A stretch of 64,000 nt of DNA from Ruminococcus sp. UBA4240 (GTDB taxonomy: Bacteria; Bacillota; Clostridia; Oscillospirales; Ruminococcaceae): the NCBI GenBank assembly GCA_002395525.1, contig DGXE01000031.1, positions 10,004 to 74,003 on the forward strand. Reading direction: 5' to 3'. Of this stretch, positions 18,824 to 26,880 are shown piece by piece. The first letter of the stretch is position 1, and every line of letters begins with the position of its first letter. The notes under the pieces are model-generated. The model saw nothing but the letters and a program-made list of their open reading frames with translations, made no database searches and was not told where the DNA came from. The position numbers were made by a program, and so were the translations under genes.

Positions 18824-19690
18824 TCAAGCTATGGTCTTTACATTTATCTGCTTGCTCCTGCTTCCTTCCACATACTTGCCGTTTACTTTATCAATGGCGG
18901 CAATCTTGAATATGTACTTGGTGTCTGCTGTAAGGCCTTTTACTTTACAGATTGTCTTGGATACGTTCTTGTACTTTTCCAGCTTCTTTGTCTCACGGTT
19001 GTACATATAGATCCTATACGCCTCTGCACCGTCTACTGCATCCCATTTAAGGGTAATGCTGTCGGACTTAGCTGTGTAAACGATGTTTTCGGGAGCGGGG
19101 AGCTTGGCATTCGCATCTGTGGTCACAGCGGCAGCGGTTTTGGTATCAGTGCTTGTATTAGTCTTGGTACTGGTATCAACCTTGTCGGGATCTACCTTTA
19201 TAACATAGGCTGCATTGTTGCCGGACTGGGACATTGCATCATCCTTGGTCTGATAATAGAGCTTTGTGGAGGTGCTGTACCAGAGATATGAATCACTTGC
19301 ATTCTCAGAAGTCTTTATCTCCTTTTTTGTCTTGCTGTCAGCGCTTACATCCTTTACATAGGTATCGCTGTTCTTTGAAGCTTCAACTGCATCCGGCTTT
19401 GTCCTGTAATAAAGACCTGTGTAGGAGCTGTACCATACAAAAACCGGAGTAGCCTCAGTGGAGGTCTTACCGTAGGCGTAGGATACATAATCATCAGCAT
19501 CCTTTACCTTGTATGCAGCAAGGGCATCGGTCTTTGAATCGTAGTACAGCTTGCTGTGGGAATTATACCAGGGATATGCTGCACTGACGCTTTTGGAGGT
19601 CTTTACGGATGCCGCCATAGCGCTTGTGCTCATGGCTGCCGCCAGCATAAGGGCTAAAACTGAAGAAATGCTCGCATTCAGCTTTTTCAT
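18824..19690 (-). CDS. Secreted protein with three WYxS..LYY repeats and an FnIII domain
   Basis: A 288-residue exported protein with a signal peptide (residues 1 to about 27, Ala-X-Ala near AMA). Three repeats follow, each with a core WY-N/S-S-x-S/T-x-L-YY at residues 41-50, 86-95 and 137-146, then an acidic DA motif and Y-V-x-x-V. A Thr-rich linker (about 171-195) leads to one fibronectin type III domain (about 199-286). No LPXTG or membrane anchor is seen, so it is probably released or held non-covalently. It starts 17 bases after dapB and is the last gene under the lysine riboswitch. Function unknown. Confidence 0.75.
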   Translation of the reverse strand: MKKLNASISSVLALMLAAAMSTSAMAASVKTSKSVSAAYPWYNSHSKLYYDSKTDALAAYKVKDADDYVSYAYGKTSTEATPVFVWYSSYTGLYYRTKPDAVEASKNSDTYVKDVSADSKTKKEIKTSENASDSYLWYSTSTKLYYQTKDDAMSQSGNNAAYVIKVDPDKVDTSTKTNTSTDTKTAAAVTTDANAKLPAPENIVYTAKSDSITLKWDAVDGAEAYRIYMYNRETKKLEKYKNVSKTICKVKGLTADTKYIFKIAAIDKVNGKYVEGSRSKQINVKTIA

Positions 19691-19707
19691 TTTGATGTGT
19701 CTCCTTT

Positions 19708-20469
19708 TTATATGCGTTGTTCTATCATAGCGGACATATCATACATACCCGCCTTTTTATCGGATATAAATATCCCGGCGTTGACAGCGCCCACTGCGAA
19801 CACCTCACGGGATGCAGCCTGGTGGGAGAGGGTTATGACCTCATCACGGCCTGCAAAGATTATGTCATGCTCACCTACGATAGTGCCGCCTCTGATCGAG
19901 GAGATACCTATCTCATTGGGCTGTCTTGGCTGTCTTACGCTGTGGCGCTCGTAGATGTACTCATACTCTCTGTCCGTGGCGGAGTTGATGGCATCAGCCA
20001 GCATCAGGGCTGTGCCGGAGGGGGCATCCAGCTTTCTGTGATGGTGCTTTTCCAGTATCTCCACATCAAACTCACTGCCGAGTATCCTTGCGGCTGTCTT
20101 TGCAAGCGCACAGAGGAGGTTTATGCCAAGGGACATATTGAAGGAGAAGAACACAGCCACCTTTTCAGATGCAGCCTGTATCTTTGCCTTCTGTTCGTCA
20201 TTGAAGCCTGTGGTGGCAATAACTATGGGTACATTGTTGGAGATGCAGTAGTCAAGTAGCCCGTCAAGAGCAGAGGGGTGTGAAAAATCTATGATAACAT
20301 CGGGCTTTTCAGGCAGCATGGAGGGCTTTTCCACTATGGGGAATACACCGTTGGGAGTGGTGTTGAGGTCAATTCCTGCAATTATTGTGCAGTCCTCACG
20401 GCCGCCTACTATGTCCGCAATAACACGCCCCATATGACCGTTAGCACCTGTTACAACTATCTTTGTCAT
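19708..20469 (-). CDS. dapB: 4-Hydroxy-tetrahydrodipicolinate reductase
   Basis: A 253-residue NAD(P)H-dependent enzyme of the diaminopimelate/lysine pathway. The Rossmann motif is VTGANGHMGRVI, the catalytic region is EILEKHHHRKLDAPSGTA (His and Lys), and GIDFSHPSA-type and SIRGGTIVGEHDI segments are typical. It follows dapA by 8 bases in a minus-strand operon with asd, and its product is needed for both lysine and cell-wall meso-DAP. Confidence 0.96.
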   Translation of the reverse strand: MTKIVVTGANGHMGRVIADIVGGREDCTIIAGIDLNTTPNGVFPIVEKPSMLPEKPDVIIDFSHPSALDGLLDYCISNNVPIVIATTGFNDEQKAKIQAASEKVAVFFSFNMSLGINLLCALAKTAARILGSEFDVEILEKHHHRKLDAPSGTALMLADAINSATDREYEYIYERHSVRQPRQPNEIGISSIRGGTIVGEHDIIFAGRDEVITLSHQAASREVFAVGAVNAGIFISDKKAGMYDMSAMIEQRI

Positions 20470-20477
20470 ATCCTACC

Positions 20478-21368
20478 TCATTTCAGAAGGCCTGCATCGG
20501 AAAGTGCAGCACGGATGATCTCCTTCTTGCTGTCCTCGGTCTCACAGAGGGGAAGACGGCAGGGGCCTGCCGGGAATCCCATCATATTGAGGGCTTCCTT
20601 TACGGGAATGGGATTTACGTCGCAGAACAGTGCGTTGCACAGGCGCAGATATCTTGCTGCCATAGCAGCGGCCTCGGGGAAGTTGTTGTCAAGGCACAGC
20701 TGTGCAATGGTATGGGCGATCTCAGGGGCAACATTTGACAGTACGGAGATAACGCCCTTTCCGCCCAATGACATGATAGGAACTATCTGGTCGTCATTGC
20801 CGCTGTATACGTCGATAAGATCGCCGCACTCCGCAAATATCTTTGCAATCTGGGATATGTTGCCGCTTGCTTCCTTTACAGCAGCGATATTCTTATGCTG
20901 TCCCAGAACCTTCATGGTCTCCGGAAGGATGTTGCAGCCAGTTCTGGAGGGCACATTGTAGAGTATGCAGGGGATATTCACCGCATCTGCGATGGCAGTG
21001 TAATGGGCAATAAGACCCTTCTGGGAAGCCTTGTTGTAGTAGGGGCTCACAAGGAGCAGTCCGTCGGCGCCCATGCTGTCAGCTTCCTTGGAGAGCTCTA
21101 TGGCATAGGCTGTGTCATTTGAGCCTGTGCCTGCAATAACAGGTATGCGGTGTGCAACCTTCTCTATGGTGTAGCGTATGCACTCCCTGTGCTCTTCATC
21201 GGTGAGTGTGGATGATTCGCCTGTGGTGCCGCAGATGATTATGGCATCGGTCTTGCCCTTTATCTGTATCTCGATAAGGTCACCGAGAGCCTCATAGTTT
21301 ACAGAACCGTCCTGATTCATGGGGGTGACGATGGCAACGCCCGCACCCGTAAAAATTGTATTCTTCAT
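20478..21368 (-). CDS. dapA: 4-Hydroxy-tetrahydrodipicolinate synthase
   Basis: A 296-residue class I aldolase that condenses pyruvate with aspartate semialdehyde. The signatures are GTTGESSTLTDEEH, the Tyr of YNVPSRTGCN and the Schiff-base Lys in IAAVKEASGN, with SGNDDQIVP after. The length is usual for the family. It lies between the acidic lipoprotein gene and dapB and is controlled by the upstream lysine riboswitch. Confidence 0.97.
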   Translation of the reverse strand: MKNTIFTGAGVAIVTPMNQDGSVNYEALGDLIEIQIKGKTDAIIICGTTGESSTLTDEEHRECIRYTIEKVAHRIPVIAGTGSNDTAYAIELSKEADSMGADGLLLVSPYYNKASQKGLIAHYTAIADAVNIPCILYNVPSRTGCNILPETMKVLGQHKNIAAVKEASGNISQIAKIFAECGDLIDVYSGNDDQIVPIMSLGGKGVISVLSNVAPEIAHTIAQLCLDNNFPEAAAMAARYLRLCNALFCDVNPIPVKEALNMMGFPAGPCRLPLCETEDSKKEIIRAALSDAGLLK

Positions 21369-21391
21369 ATGTACCTTCCTTTTTGATGAGT

Positions 21392-22432
21392 TTAGTCATC
21401 GTCATCATCGAAAAAATCGTCATCGTCTGTATCGGACGCGTAATCATAGTCATTGTCGAAAAGATCGTCATCGTCCGGATCATCAGAGGCATTGCCCTCG
21501 AATTCGTCATATATGGAAACATCAAGCAGCGATGCCATTATGGTACTTACACGTTCGTCGTCATCAAGCTCAAAAGACAGCATATAGATACTGCTTGACA
21601 TATCCATATCATAGTAGCCTAAGATATGGTCTCCGTCCTCAGTAGCTTCGAGAGCGAGCTTGAATGGTTCTCCGGATCCGCTGTGCAGATCGCCTTCAAG
21701 CACATCATCAAGCTCATCATCATTGAGAACGTGTTCTGAACCATAGATATATCTTGTGTGTTCTTCCTTCATTTCTTCGGGGGTGTGGTCTTCAAGGTCA
21801 TGACAGAACGTGTCGAGCACTTCTTCCTTGGTGGAACCGATCCCGATACCGCCGTAGCAGGGGAGAGCATTGTCTCCAATCTGTACGATGCTCAGCCTTG
21901 CCTCCTTGACAGGAGCAGCGTCTGACTGGCTTTCCTCCCCGTTCAGGAAAGCCTGCATGAATTCCGTGTAGTTGCCGAATATCAGAGTGCTTTCACCGTA
22001 GTACAGGTATTTCATCCCGAAGGCTGACTCTTCCTTGTCAGGCTCACCCAGTACCGATATGACCTCATCAGCTGTCATATCCATCCTTATGCCTTCAACA
22101 AATGCGAATGTCTTATCCGGCTTGTACTTTCCGTTGGTCGTGGAAGGATCCCCGTATTCTGCGCCGGCGACACCCGAAGCGGCAGATACGGCAGCCTCTG
22201 TCATATCGGTGTCTGCCTGGTCTGCGACAGTCAAATCGTCTGCCGGACTGTCGTCAACCGGTGCATTATCGTCGGAAACTGTTGCGGGTTCGGAAGATGA
22301 TGTGATGCTCTCACTGTTCTGGCCTGCAGTGGTATCAGCCGTTGTATCGGATGATCTGGTGCCGCAGGACGAAAGCAGGGCTGCTGATACGATCAGCACA
22401 GAAAGCACCCCGATCATTCGTTTTCTTGGCAT
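21392..22432 (-). CDS. Lipoprotein with acidic C-terminal tail
   Basis: A 346-residue exported lipoprotein; the lipobox is LLSSC at about residues 19-23. A Ser/Thr/Asp-rich linker (about 25-105) precedes a soluble part with two segments that look like SmpA/BamE-type folds: MTADEVISVLGEPDKEE and GIGSTKEEVLDTFCHD. The last 30 residues are almost all Asp with Phe and Tyr, probably a flexible polyanionic end. AAGGAGG precedes the ATG. It sits between asd and dapA inside the lysine operon. I do not recognise a function; cation binding by the tail is a guess. Confidence 0.7.
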   Translation of the reverse strand: MPRKRMIGVLSVLIVSAALLSSCGTRSSDTTADTTAGQNSESITSSSEPATVSDDNAPVDDSPADDLTVADQADTDMTEAAVSAASGVAGAEYGDPSTTNGKYKPDKTFAFVEGIRMDMTADEVISVLGEPDKEESAFGMKYLYYGESTLIFGNYTEFMQAFLNGEESQSDAAPVKEARLSIVQIGDNALPCYGGIGIGSTKEEVLDTFCHDLEDHTPEEMKEEHTRYIYGSEHVLNDDELDDVLEGDLHSGSGEPFKLALEATEDGDHILGYYDMDMSSSIYMLSFELDDDERVSTIMASLLDVSIYDEFEGNASDDPDDDDLFDNDYDYASDTDDDDFFDDDDD

Positions 22433-22459
22433 TTGGTTTCCTCCTTAACAGGACAGATG

Positions 22460-23545
22460 TCAGTCAAAATACCCCTTTGCAGCAAGAAGCTCTGCCATAA
22501 GCACGGCACCGCCTGCGGCACCTCTCAGGGTGTTGTGGGAAAGGCATACGAACTTGTAGTCAAATATTATATCCTCTCTCAGTCTGCCTATGGAAACTGC
22601 CATGCCGTTTTCTATAAGGCGGTCGAGCTTAGCCTGGGGACGGTCATCCTCCTCAAAGTAGTGGAGGAACTGCTTGGGAGCAGAGGGAAGGGAAAGCTCC
22701 TGGGGAACGCCGGAATATTCCTTCCACGCCTTTATCATCTCTTCCTTAGTGGGCTTCTTTTTAAATTTTACGAAGATAGCCGCAGTGTGGCCGTCAGATA
22801 CGGGTACACGCAGACACTGGGCGGATATTACGGGAGACTCGGCGCTTACTATCTCATTGCCCTCAATGTGACCCCAGATCTTCAGAGGCTCCTTCTCGGA
22901 CTTTTCTTCCTCTCCGCCGATGTAGGGTATCACGTTGTCTATTATCTGGGGCATAGTCTCAAAGGTCTTTCCTGCGCCGGAAATAGCCTGATATGTGCAG
23001 ACCATGGCCTTTTCAACCCCGAAATCCTTCATAAGGGGATGAAGTGCGGGAACATAGCTCTGCAGGGAGCAGTTGGACTTTACTGCAATAAAGCCACGCT
23101 TTGTGCCGAGCCTTTCACGCTGAGCCTTGATTATCTCTATATGCTCCGGGTTTATCTCAGGCACTACCATGGGAACATCGGGAGTAAAGCGGTGTGCTGA
23201 GTTGTTGGATACTACAGGGCATTCAGCCTTTGCGTAACGCTCCTCAAGAGCTCTTATCTCATCCTTCTTCATATCCACCGCACAGAATACGAAATCCACC
23301 TGTGATGCGATGGCATCTATATCAGCTGTGGCATCCATCACGACGAGATCCTTGAGCTTTTCGGGTATGGGCTGATCCCTGAATGCCCAGCGCTTGCCCA
23401 CAGCCTCATGATAGGGCTTTCCTGCACTTCTCGGAGATGCGGCGAGCACCTTCACGTTAAACCAGGGGTGATCTGCCAAAAGCAGGGCGAAACGCTGTCC
23501 CACCATGCCCGTAGCACCTATGATACCTACATTGTACTGCTTCAT
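22460..23545 (-). CDS. asd: Aspartate-semialdehyde dehydrogenase, archaeal/fungal-like branch
   Basis: A 361-residue enzyme that reduces aspartyl phosphate to the semialdehyde, the branch point to lysine, threonine and methionine. The N-terminal NADP fold is VGIIGATGMVGQRFALLL, the catalytic Cys lies in VKSNCSLQSYVP, and the substrate-binding His follows at VPVSDGHTA. Features such as VSNNSAHR and VVPEINPEH place it nearer the archaeal/fungal branch than the E. coli form. It is the first gene of the operon, about 170 bases after the lysine riboswitch aptamer. Confidence 0.93.
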   Translation of the reverse strand: MKQYNVGIIGATGMVGQRFALLLADHPWFNVKVLAASPRSAGKPYHEAVGKRWAFRDQPIPEKLKDLVVMDATADIDAIASQVDFVFCAVDMKKDEIRALEERYAKAECPVVSNNSAHRFTPDVPMVVPEINPEHIEIIKAQRERLGTKRGFIAVKSNCSLQSYVPALHPLMKDFGVEKAMVCTYQAISGAGKTFETMPQIIDNVIPYIGGEEEKSEKEPLKIWGHIEGNEIVSAESPVISAQCLRVPVSDGHTAAIFVKFKKKPTKEEMIKAWKEYSGVPQELSLPSAPKQFLHYFEEDDRPQAKLDRLIENGMAVSIGRLREDIIFDYKFVCLSHNTLRGAAGGAVLMAELLAAKGYFD

Positions 23546-23639
23546 CTTAAAACACTTCCCTTATCAGATTTGGATGAGAACGGCACGGCGCACCCATGGA
23601 GCAGGGTACAGCAGCAACCCGCACACATTCCCTCAGATA

Positions 23640-23668
23640 AAACAAAAAGACCGGCAGTAAAACCGATC
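23640..23668 (-). terminator. Riboswitch-controlled terminator before asd
   Basis: On the minus strand GATCGG (23663-23668) pairs with CCGGTC (23649-23654), one G-U pair included, followed by TTTTTGTTTT. It lies between the lysine aptamer and asd, the position expected of a transcription attenuator. Confidence 0.75.
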
Positions 23669-23712
23669 TCCCAAAAGGTAAAAAGCATATGTTTCTGCGT
23701 GGTGCAGTAACA

Positions 23713-23898
23713 GATAGCTCTCCATCTAAATGCCGCGTTGCCGCTGCATCAGGTGACAATCCTGAACCTGTTCGGAACAAAGATCAGATGCTGCACGCCC
23801 CTGCTGTACTGCATCTTCGGCGGTATTGCCTTTCACGCACGGGTCATAGGCTCAGGGGAGCCTGTCCTGCGCTACTGATCTTTACCGCAACCTCTATC
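23713..23898 (-). ncRNA. Lysine riboswitch (L box)
   Basis: About 186 bases on the minus strand. The 5' part reads GATAGAGGTTGCG (from 23898), followed by an AGTA element, then GTGAAAGGC and CGCCGAAG, and the 3' end GGAGAGCTATC closes helix P1 with the initial GATAG. These are the conserved elements of the lysine riboswitch (Rfam RF00168). A terminator follows and a promoter precedes it, so binding of lysine should stop transcription of asd, dapA, dapB and the two linked envelope genes. A covariance-model search would confirm it. Confidence 0.9.
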
Positions 23899-23915
23899 GT
23901 GTTTTACTTGTAAAT

Positions 23916-23944
23916 ATACTATCACTATTTTCCCTGTTTGTCAA
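23916..23944 (-). promoter_or_regulatory. Promoter of the lysine operon
   Basis: TTGACA (23939-23944), 17 bases and TAGTAT (23916-23921) on the minus strand put the start of transcription about ten bases before the riboswitch. Confidence 0.8.
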
Positions 23945-24024
23945 GTCTTTTTCGCATATTAATTGCAAATAAGTTCTCAGGGCGGGGCAAAACGTTGTCT
24001 GTAAAGGCTCCAACCTCTATAAAG

Positions 24025-24051
24025 ATACCCACAGACATTGTCTGTGGGTAT
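24025..24051 (-). terminator. Terminator-like hairpin after the GGDEF-EAL gene
   Basis: ATACCCACAGA (24025-24035) pairs perfectly with TCTGTGGGTAT (24041-24051) just after the stop at 24057. The minus-strand tail is only CTTTATAG, so termination may be partial. Confidence 0.6.
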
Positions 24052-24056
24052 GCTCT

Positions 24057-26375
24057 TTACTGTATCTCATCCTTGCGGGACATTCCGATTACGATATGCT
24101 GCTCATCCTGATTTCTTGTGTGTACTGTTTCAAGAGCGCAGAGCCTGCCGTCCTGCTTGTCCTTGAAGTGTGTGAGCAGAGGCTCATTGGTGTCTATCCA
24201 TTCCATAAGCTGTTCACGGCTGATAAGCTTTGCAATGCGCTCCACATCCTCGTCAGCCACATTGGACAGGATAACATCCTCCACATCAGCAAAGAAGTTG
24301 CGCCCGCCTGTCTGGATGCGGAACTCTCCGCCCGCACCGGAATAGAACTGCAGGTAGTGGTTTGTCTTCACATCAATGTAGAATATCTTTTCGTATTCCC
24401 CGGACAGAGCCTTGGAGATGCTTACATAGCTGCGTTTTGTCTCAACGGTCACACGCTTGTTTGCATCCTTGCTCTCTGTTACAAAGTGGTCAAATTCCTC
24501 CTTGGGAACAGGCTTTGAGAAGTAGTAGCCCTGTACTATGTCACAGCCGAGAGCCTTCAGCATGATATACTGCTCTTCTGTTTCAACGCCCTCTGCAAGG
24601 ACAGGCACGTTGAGATAATCCGCAATGTCGATGATAAGCTCGATCATGCGCATATCCTTGTTGCCGCCAAGGGACTTGTGGATAAAGTCCATATTGATCT
24701 TCAGCACGTCAACAGGCATACTTGACAGCATACCGATGGAGGAGTAGTTCGCACTGAAATTGCCCATTTCTATGCGCATACCCATGCCCATGCCACGAAG
24801 CTCCTGGGCAGTGTTCATCATCTGGTCATCGTCATTGTCATAGGCGCCCTCTGTGATCTCAAGGATTATGTCATTCTCTGTAAGTGAGTAGGACTTGAGT
24901 ATATCCTTGAATATATCCTTGAGGAGTGGCAGCAGCATATCCACACGGGAAATGTTCACGGATACGGGCACGGAATAGCCGAATTCATCCTTCCAGCGGC
25001 GCACCTCGGCAGCAGCAGAGCTCCAGACATAGCGGTCAAGCTGTGTGATTAGGCCGTTTTCCTCCAGTATATCTATGAATGCCCCGGGTCCTATGAGCCC
25101 CAGCTGGGGATGATCCCAGCGCACCAGCGCCTCTGCGGAGTAGAGAACAGGTCTTTCCCCTCTGATATCGAACTTGGGCTGGAAGTAGATCTTGAAGCGG
25201 TCGTTTTTGAGAGAGGAGACAAATTCGCCAAGGATCTGCTCTCTGTAAAGGATCTTCTCCTTCATTTCCTCATTGTAGATGCCCACCTTATCGGTAAGGC
25301 TGTCCACTACGGAGGATGCAGCCATTACAGCCCGCTCAAAGCGTCTGTCAACGGATATGCTCTTGTCAATATCCCTGTAAACGCCGAGGCAAAGGCGTTC
25401 CTTGCTGCCCGTGGGGGAGTCCTTGCGGAGCGTGGACACTATGCTTGAAAGGAACTTGTCATAGTCGAAGTCCTCGGTATAATGGCGGTAGATGTAGAAT
25501 GTATCCTCGTTTGCACGGCATCCGAAGCCCTCTTTGTCGCCTGTGATATCCTTTACAGCCTTTCCCACACGCTGTCCCACGGTCTCTGCAAAACGTCTGC
25601 CGTAGTTCTTTGACAGGATACGAAGATTGGTTATCATGAGAACAACAGCATCCATGCGTGTTTCCGGTGAACGCCTGTCAAAAAGCTCCGCATAATACCT
25701 GAAATAATCCGCATTGTACAGGGCGGTGTGGTCATCACGCTCTGTCCTGCTGATTATTTCACGGTTCTCAGCCAGCTCTGCGCATCTGTCAACTCTCAGA
25801 CGTATCTGCATGGCATCAGGCAGGGGCATGGAGATAAAGTCTATGGCGCCGCTGTCAAGCGCCTTTTTCTGCATATCAGCATTTGAGGCAAGCGCCACAA
25901 CGGCAGTGCGGGAAAGCTTCGGATCACCGGAAATTATCTTTACGGCACTAAGCCCCTTTTCGTCGTCCATAGACACATCGAGGAGGGCAAGGTCGATGTC
26001 GCTGTGCTCCCTCAGCAGCTTCAAGGCATCCTTGACTGTAGCAGCAAAGAACAGGGCGTACTCAGCTGACAGAACATTTTCCAGCGTCTTGCTTACAGTC
26101 CCATCCCATGTGGCAATAAGAAGGTTTTCCTTGATAACATCCGGCTCAAACGAGCTGTCGCCCTCAACAGCCTTAGCAGTGTCCTTCTCCGCTTCTGCGG
26201 TTTCTGCACTCATCTCATTGTCCGTGACCTGTGCAGGCTCTGTGCTTTCAGTTTCGGCAGGGGGAGCGCTTTCAGCAGGCTCCTCCTTTGCGGAGATCTC
26301 TTCGGGTATCTCCTCCGAAGCCATCCTGGGGTCAGCCGGTTTTCTTTTTGTAAACAGTTTATCAAGCAGTCCCAT
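24057..26375 (-). CDS. REC-GGDEF-EAL-PAS-like protein with degenerate GGDEF and EAL sites
   Basis: A 772-residue cytosolic signalling protein. A Glu/Ala-rich linker (residues about 20-80) leads to a receiver domain with the phospho-acceptor Asp in LALLDVSMDDEKG (about 90-195). A GGDEF-like domain (about 205-365) has ANEDTF in place of GGDEF. An EAL domain (about 385-635) keeps EALVRW, SVNISR and AEGVETEEQ, but the usual DDFG reads MGNFSA, so two metal ligands are missing. A PAS-like domain ends it. Catalysis of c-di-GMP turnover is unlikely; binding or a scaffold role is more likely. The start at 26375 has AAGGAG 9 bases upstream. Confidence 0.88.
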   Translation of the reverse strand: MGLLDKLFTKRKPADPRMASEEIPEEISAKEEPAESAPPAETESTEPAQVTDNEMSAETAEAEKDTAKAVEGDSSFEPDVIKENLLIATWDGTVSKTLENVLSAEYALFFAATVKDALKLLREHSDIDLALLDVSMDDEKGLSAVKIISGDPKLSRTAVVALASNADMQKKALDSGAIDFISMPLPDAMQIRLRVDRCAELAENREIISRTERDDHTALYNADYFRYYAELFDRRSPETRMDAVVLMITNLRILSKNYGRRFAETVGQRVGKAVKDITGDKEGFGCRANEDTFYIYRHYTEDFDYDKFLSSIVSTLRKDSPTGSKERLCLGVYRDIDKSISVDRRFERAVMAASSVVDSLTDKVGIYNEEMKEKILYREQILGEFVSSLKNDRFKIYFQPKFDIRGERPVLYSAEALVRWDHPQLGLIGPGAFIDILEENGLITQLDRYVWSSAAAEVRRWKDEFGYSVPVSVNISRVDMLLPLLKDIFKDILKSYSLTENDIILEITEGAYDNDDDQMMNTAQELRGMGMGMRIEMGNFSANYSSIGMLSSMPVDVLKINMDFIHKSLGGNKDMRMIELIIDIADYLNVPVLAEGVETEEQYIMLKALGCDIVQGYYFSKPVPKEEFDHFVTESKDANKRVTVETKRSYVSISKALSGEYEKIFYIDVKTNHYLQFYSGAGGEFRIQTGGRNFFADVEDVILSNVADEDVERIAKLISREQLMEWIDTNEPLLTHFKDKQDGRLCALETVHTRNQDEQHIVIGMSRKDEIQ

Positions 26376-26419
26376 ATCGTACAACTCCTTAAATGATATT
26401 GCAGTACATCACTTGTATG

Positions 26420-26448
26420 ATTTTAACATATGCGCACGAATATGTCAA
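26420..26448 (-). promoter_or_regulatory. Promoter of the REC-GGDEF-EAL gene
   Basis: TTGACA (26443-26448), 17 bases and TAAAAT (26420-26425) on the minus strand, about 45 bases before the start codon. Confidence 0.75.
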
Positions 26449-26697
26449 TATATTTAGTGTAAACTTACAACAATGGAGAAGATAGATTTTTTGAGCCGAT
26501 TTCTGTAAAAATAGCACTATTCATCTCGGAGGCAACTGCAAAGACTGTTATAATAGCCTATAAAATCAATACCGTGTTCAAATTATCGTTTCAGCTTGTT
26601 TTAATGAAGTAAATACTAAATTTACAAATTACCATTTTGACTAATTTCATCAAAAATTTGCTTATGCATATTTGTGCACAATTTTTTGATTGAATTA
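26449..26697. other. AT-rich intergenic stretch, no gene seen
   Basis: About 250 bases between two divergent promoters, rich in A and T. I see no credible open frame, no strong hairpin and no clear Fur-type palindrome here. Confidence 0.5.
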
Positions 26698-26725
26698 TTG
26701 ACAATTCCTACAAATGTGATATAAT
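26698..26725 (+). promoter_or_regulatory. Promoter of the iron uptake locus
   Basis: TTGACA (26698-26703), a 16-base spacer and TATAAT (26720-26725). The predicted transcript starts near 26732, leaving an approximately 150-base leader. No clear Fur or DtxR box overlaps it. Confidence 0.8.
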
Positions 26726-26731
26726 TATAAC

Positions 26732-26880
26732 AGTCAGTGCGCTGTATGGCGCATATTTTTAGGGGTGACAGTTAGCTGTATACAACCGCTGTCAGTCCTG
26801 CAAGTTATTTAAGGCGGCTCAGTGCCGCTTAAACTATGATAAACAGTTGCTTATAGCTAACTTAAAAAGGACGAGGTGCA
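26732..26880 (+). ncRNA. Structured leader RNA before the Ftr1 gene, class unknown
   Basis: A short hairpin TGCGC/GCGCA is followed by T5. A long-range helix joins GTTAGCTGTA (26771-26780) with TATAGCTAAC (26852-26861). Inside it lies a strong hairpin, TTTAAG-G-CGGC (26808-26818) with GCCG-CTTAAA (26824-26833), and a GCAA/TTGC helix. TGACAG (26766-26771) can instead pair with CTGTCA (26789-26794), which competes with the long-range helix. The layout is riboswitch-like, but I match it to no known class. The ribosome binding site AAAAAGGACGAGG follows directly. Confidence 0.45.

Noticed and set aside
22433..23200. 255-residue plus-strand frame opposite asd
   Set aside because: It is fully antisense to a conserved enzyme and has no family features.
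26732..26880. Assignment of the Ftr1 leader to the NiCo (czcD) riboswitch class
   Set aside because: I cannot confirm the consensus from memory, and an importer would not be expected to be switched on by the metal. It is left as class unknown.
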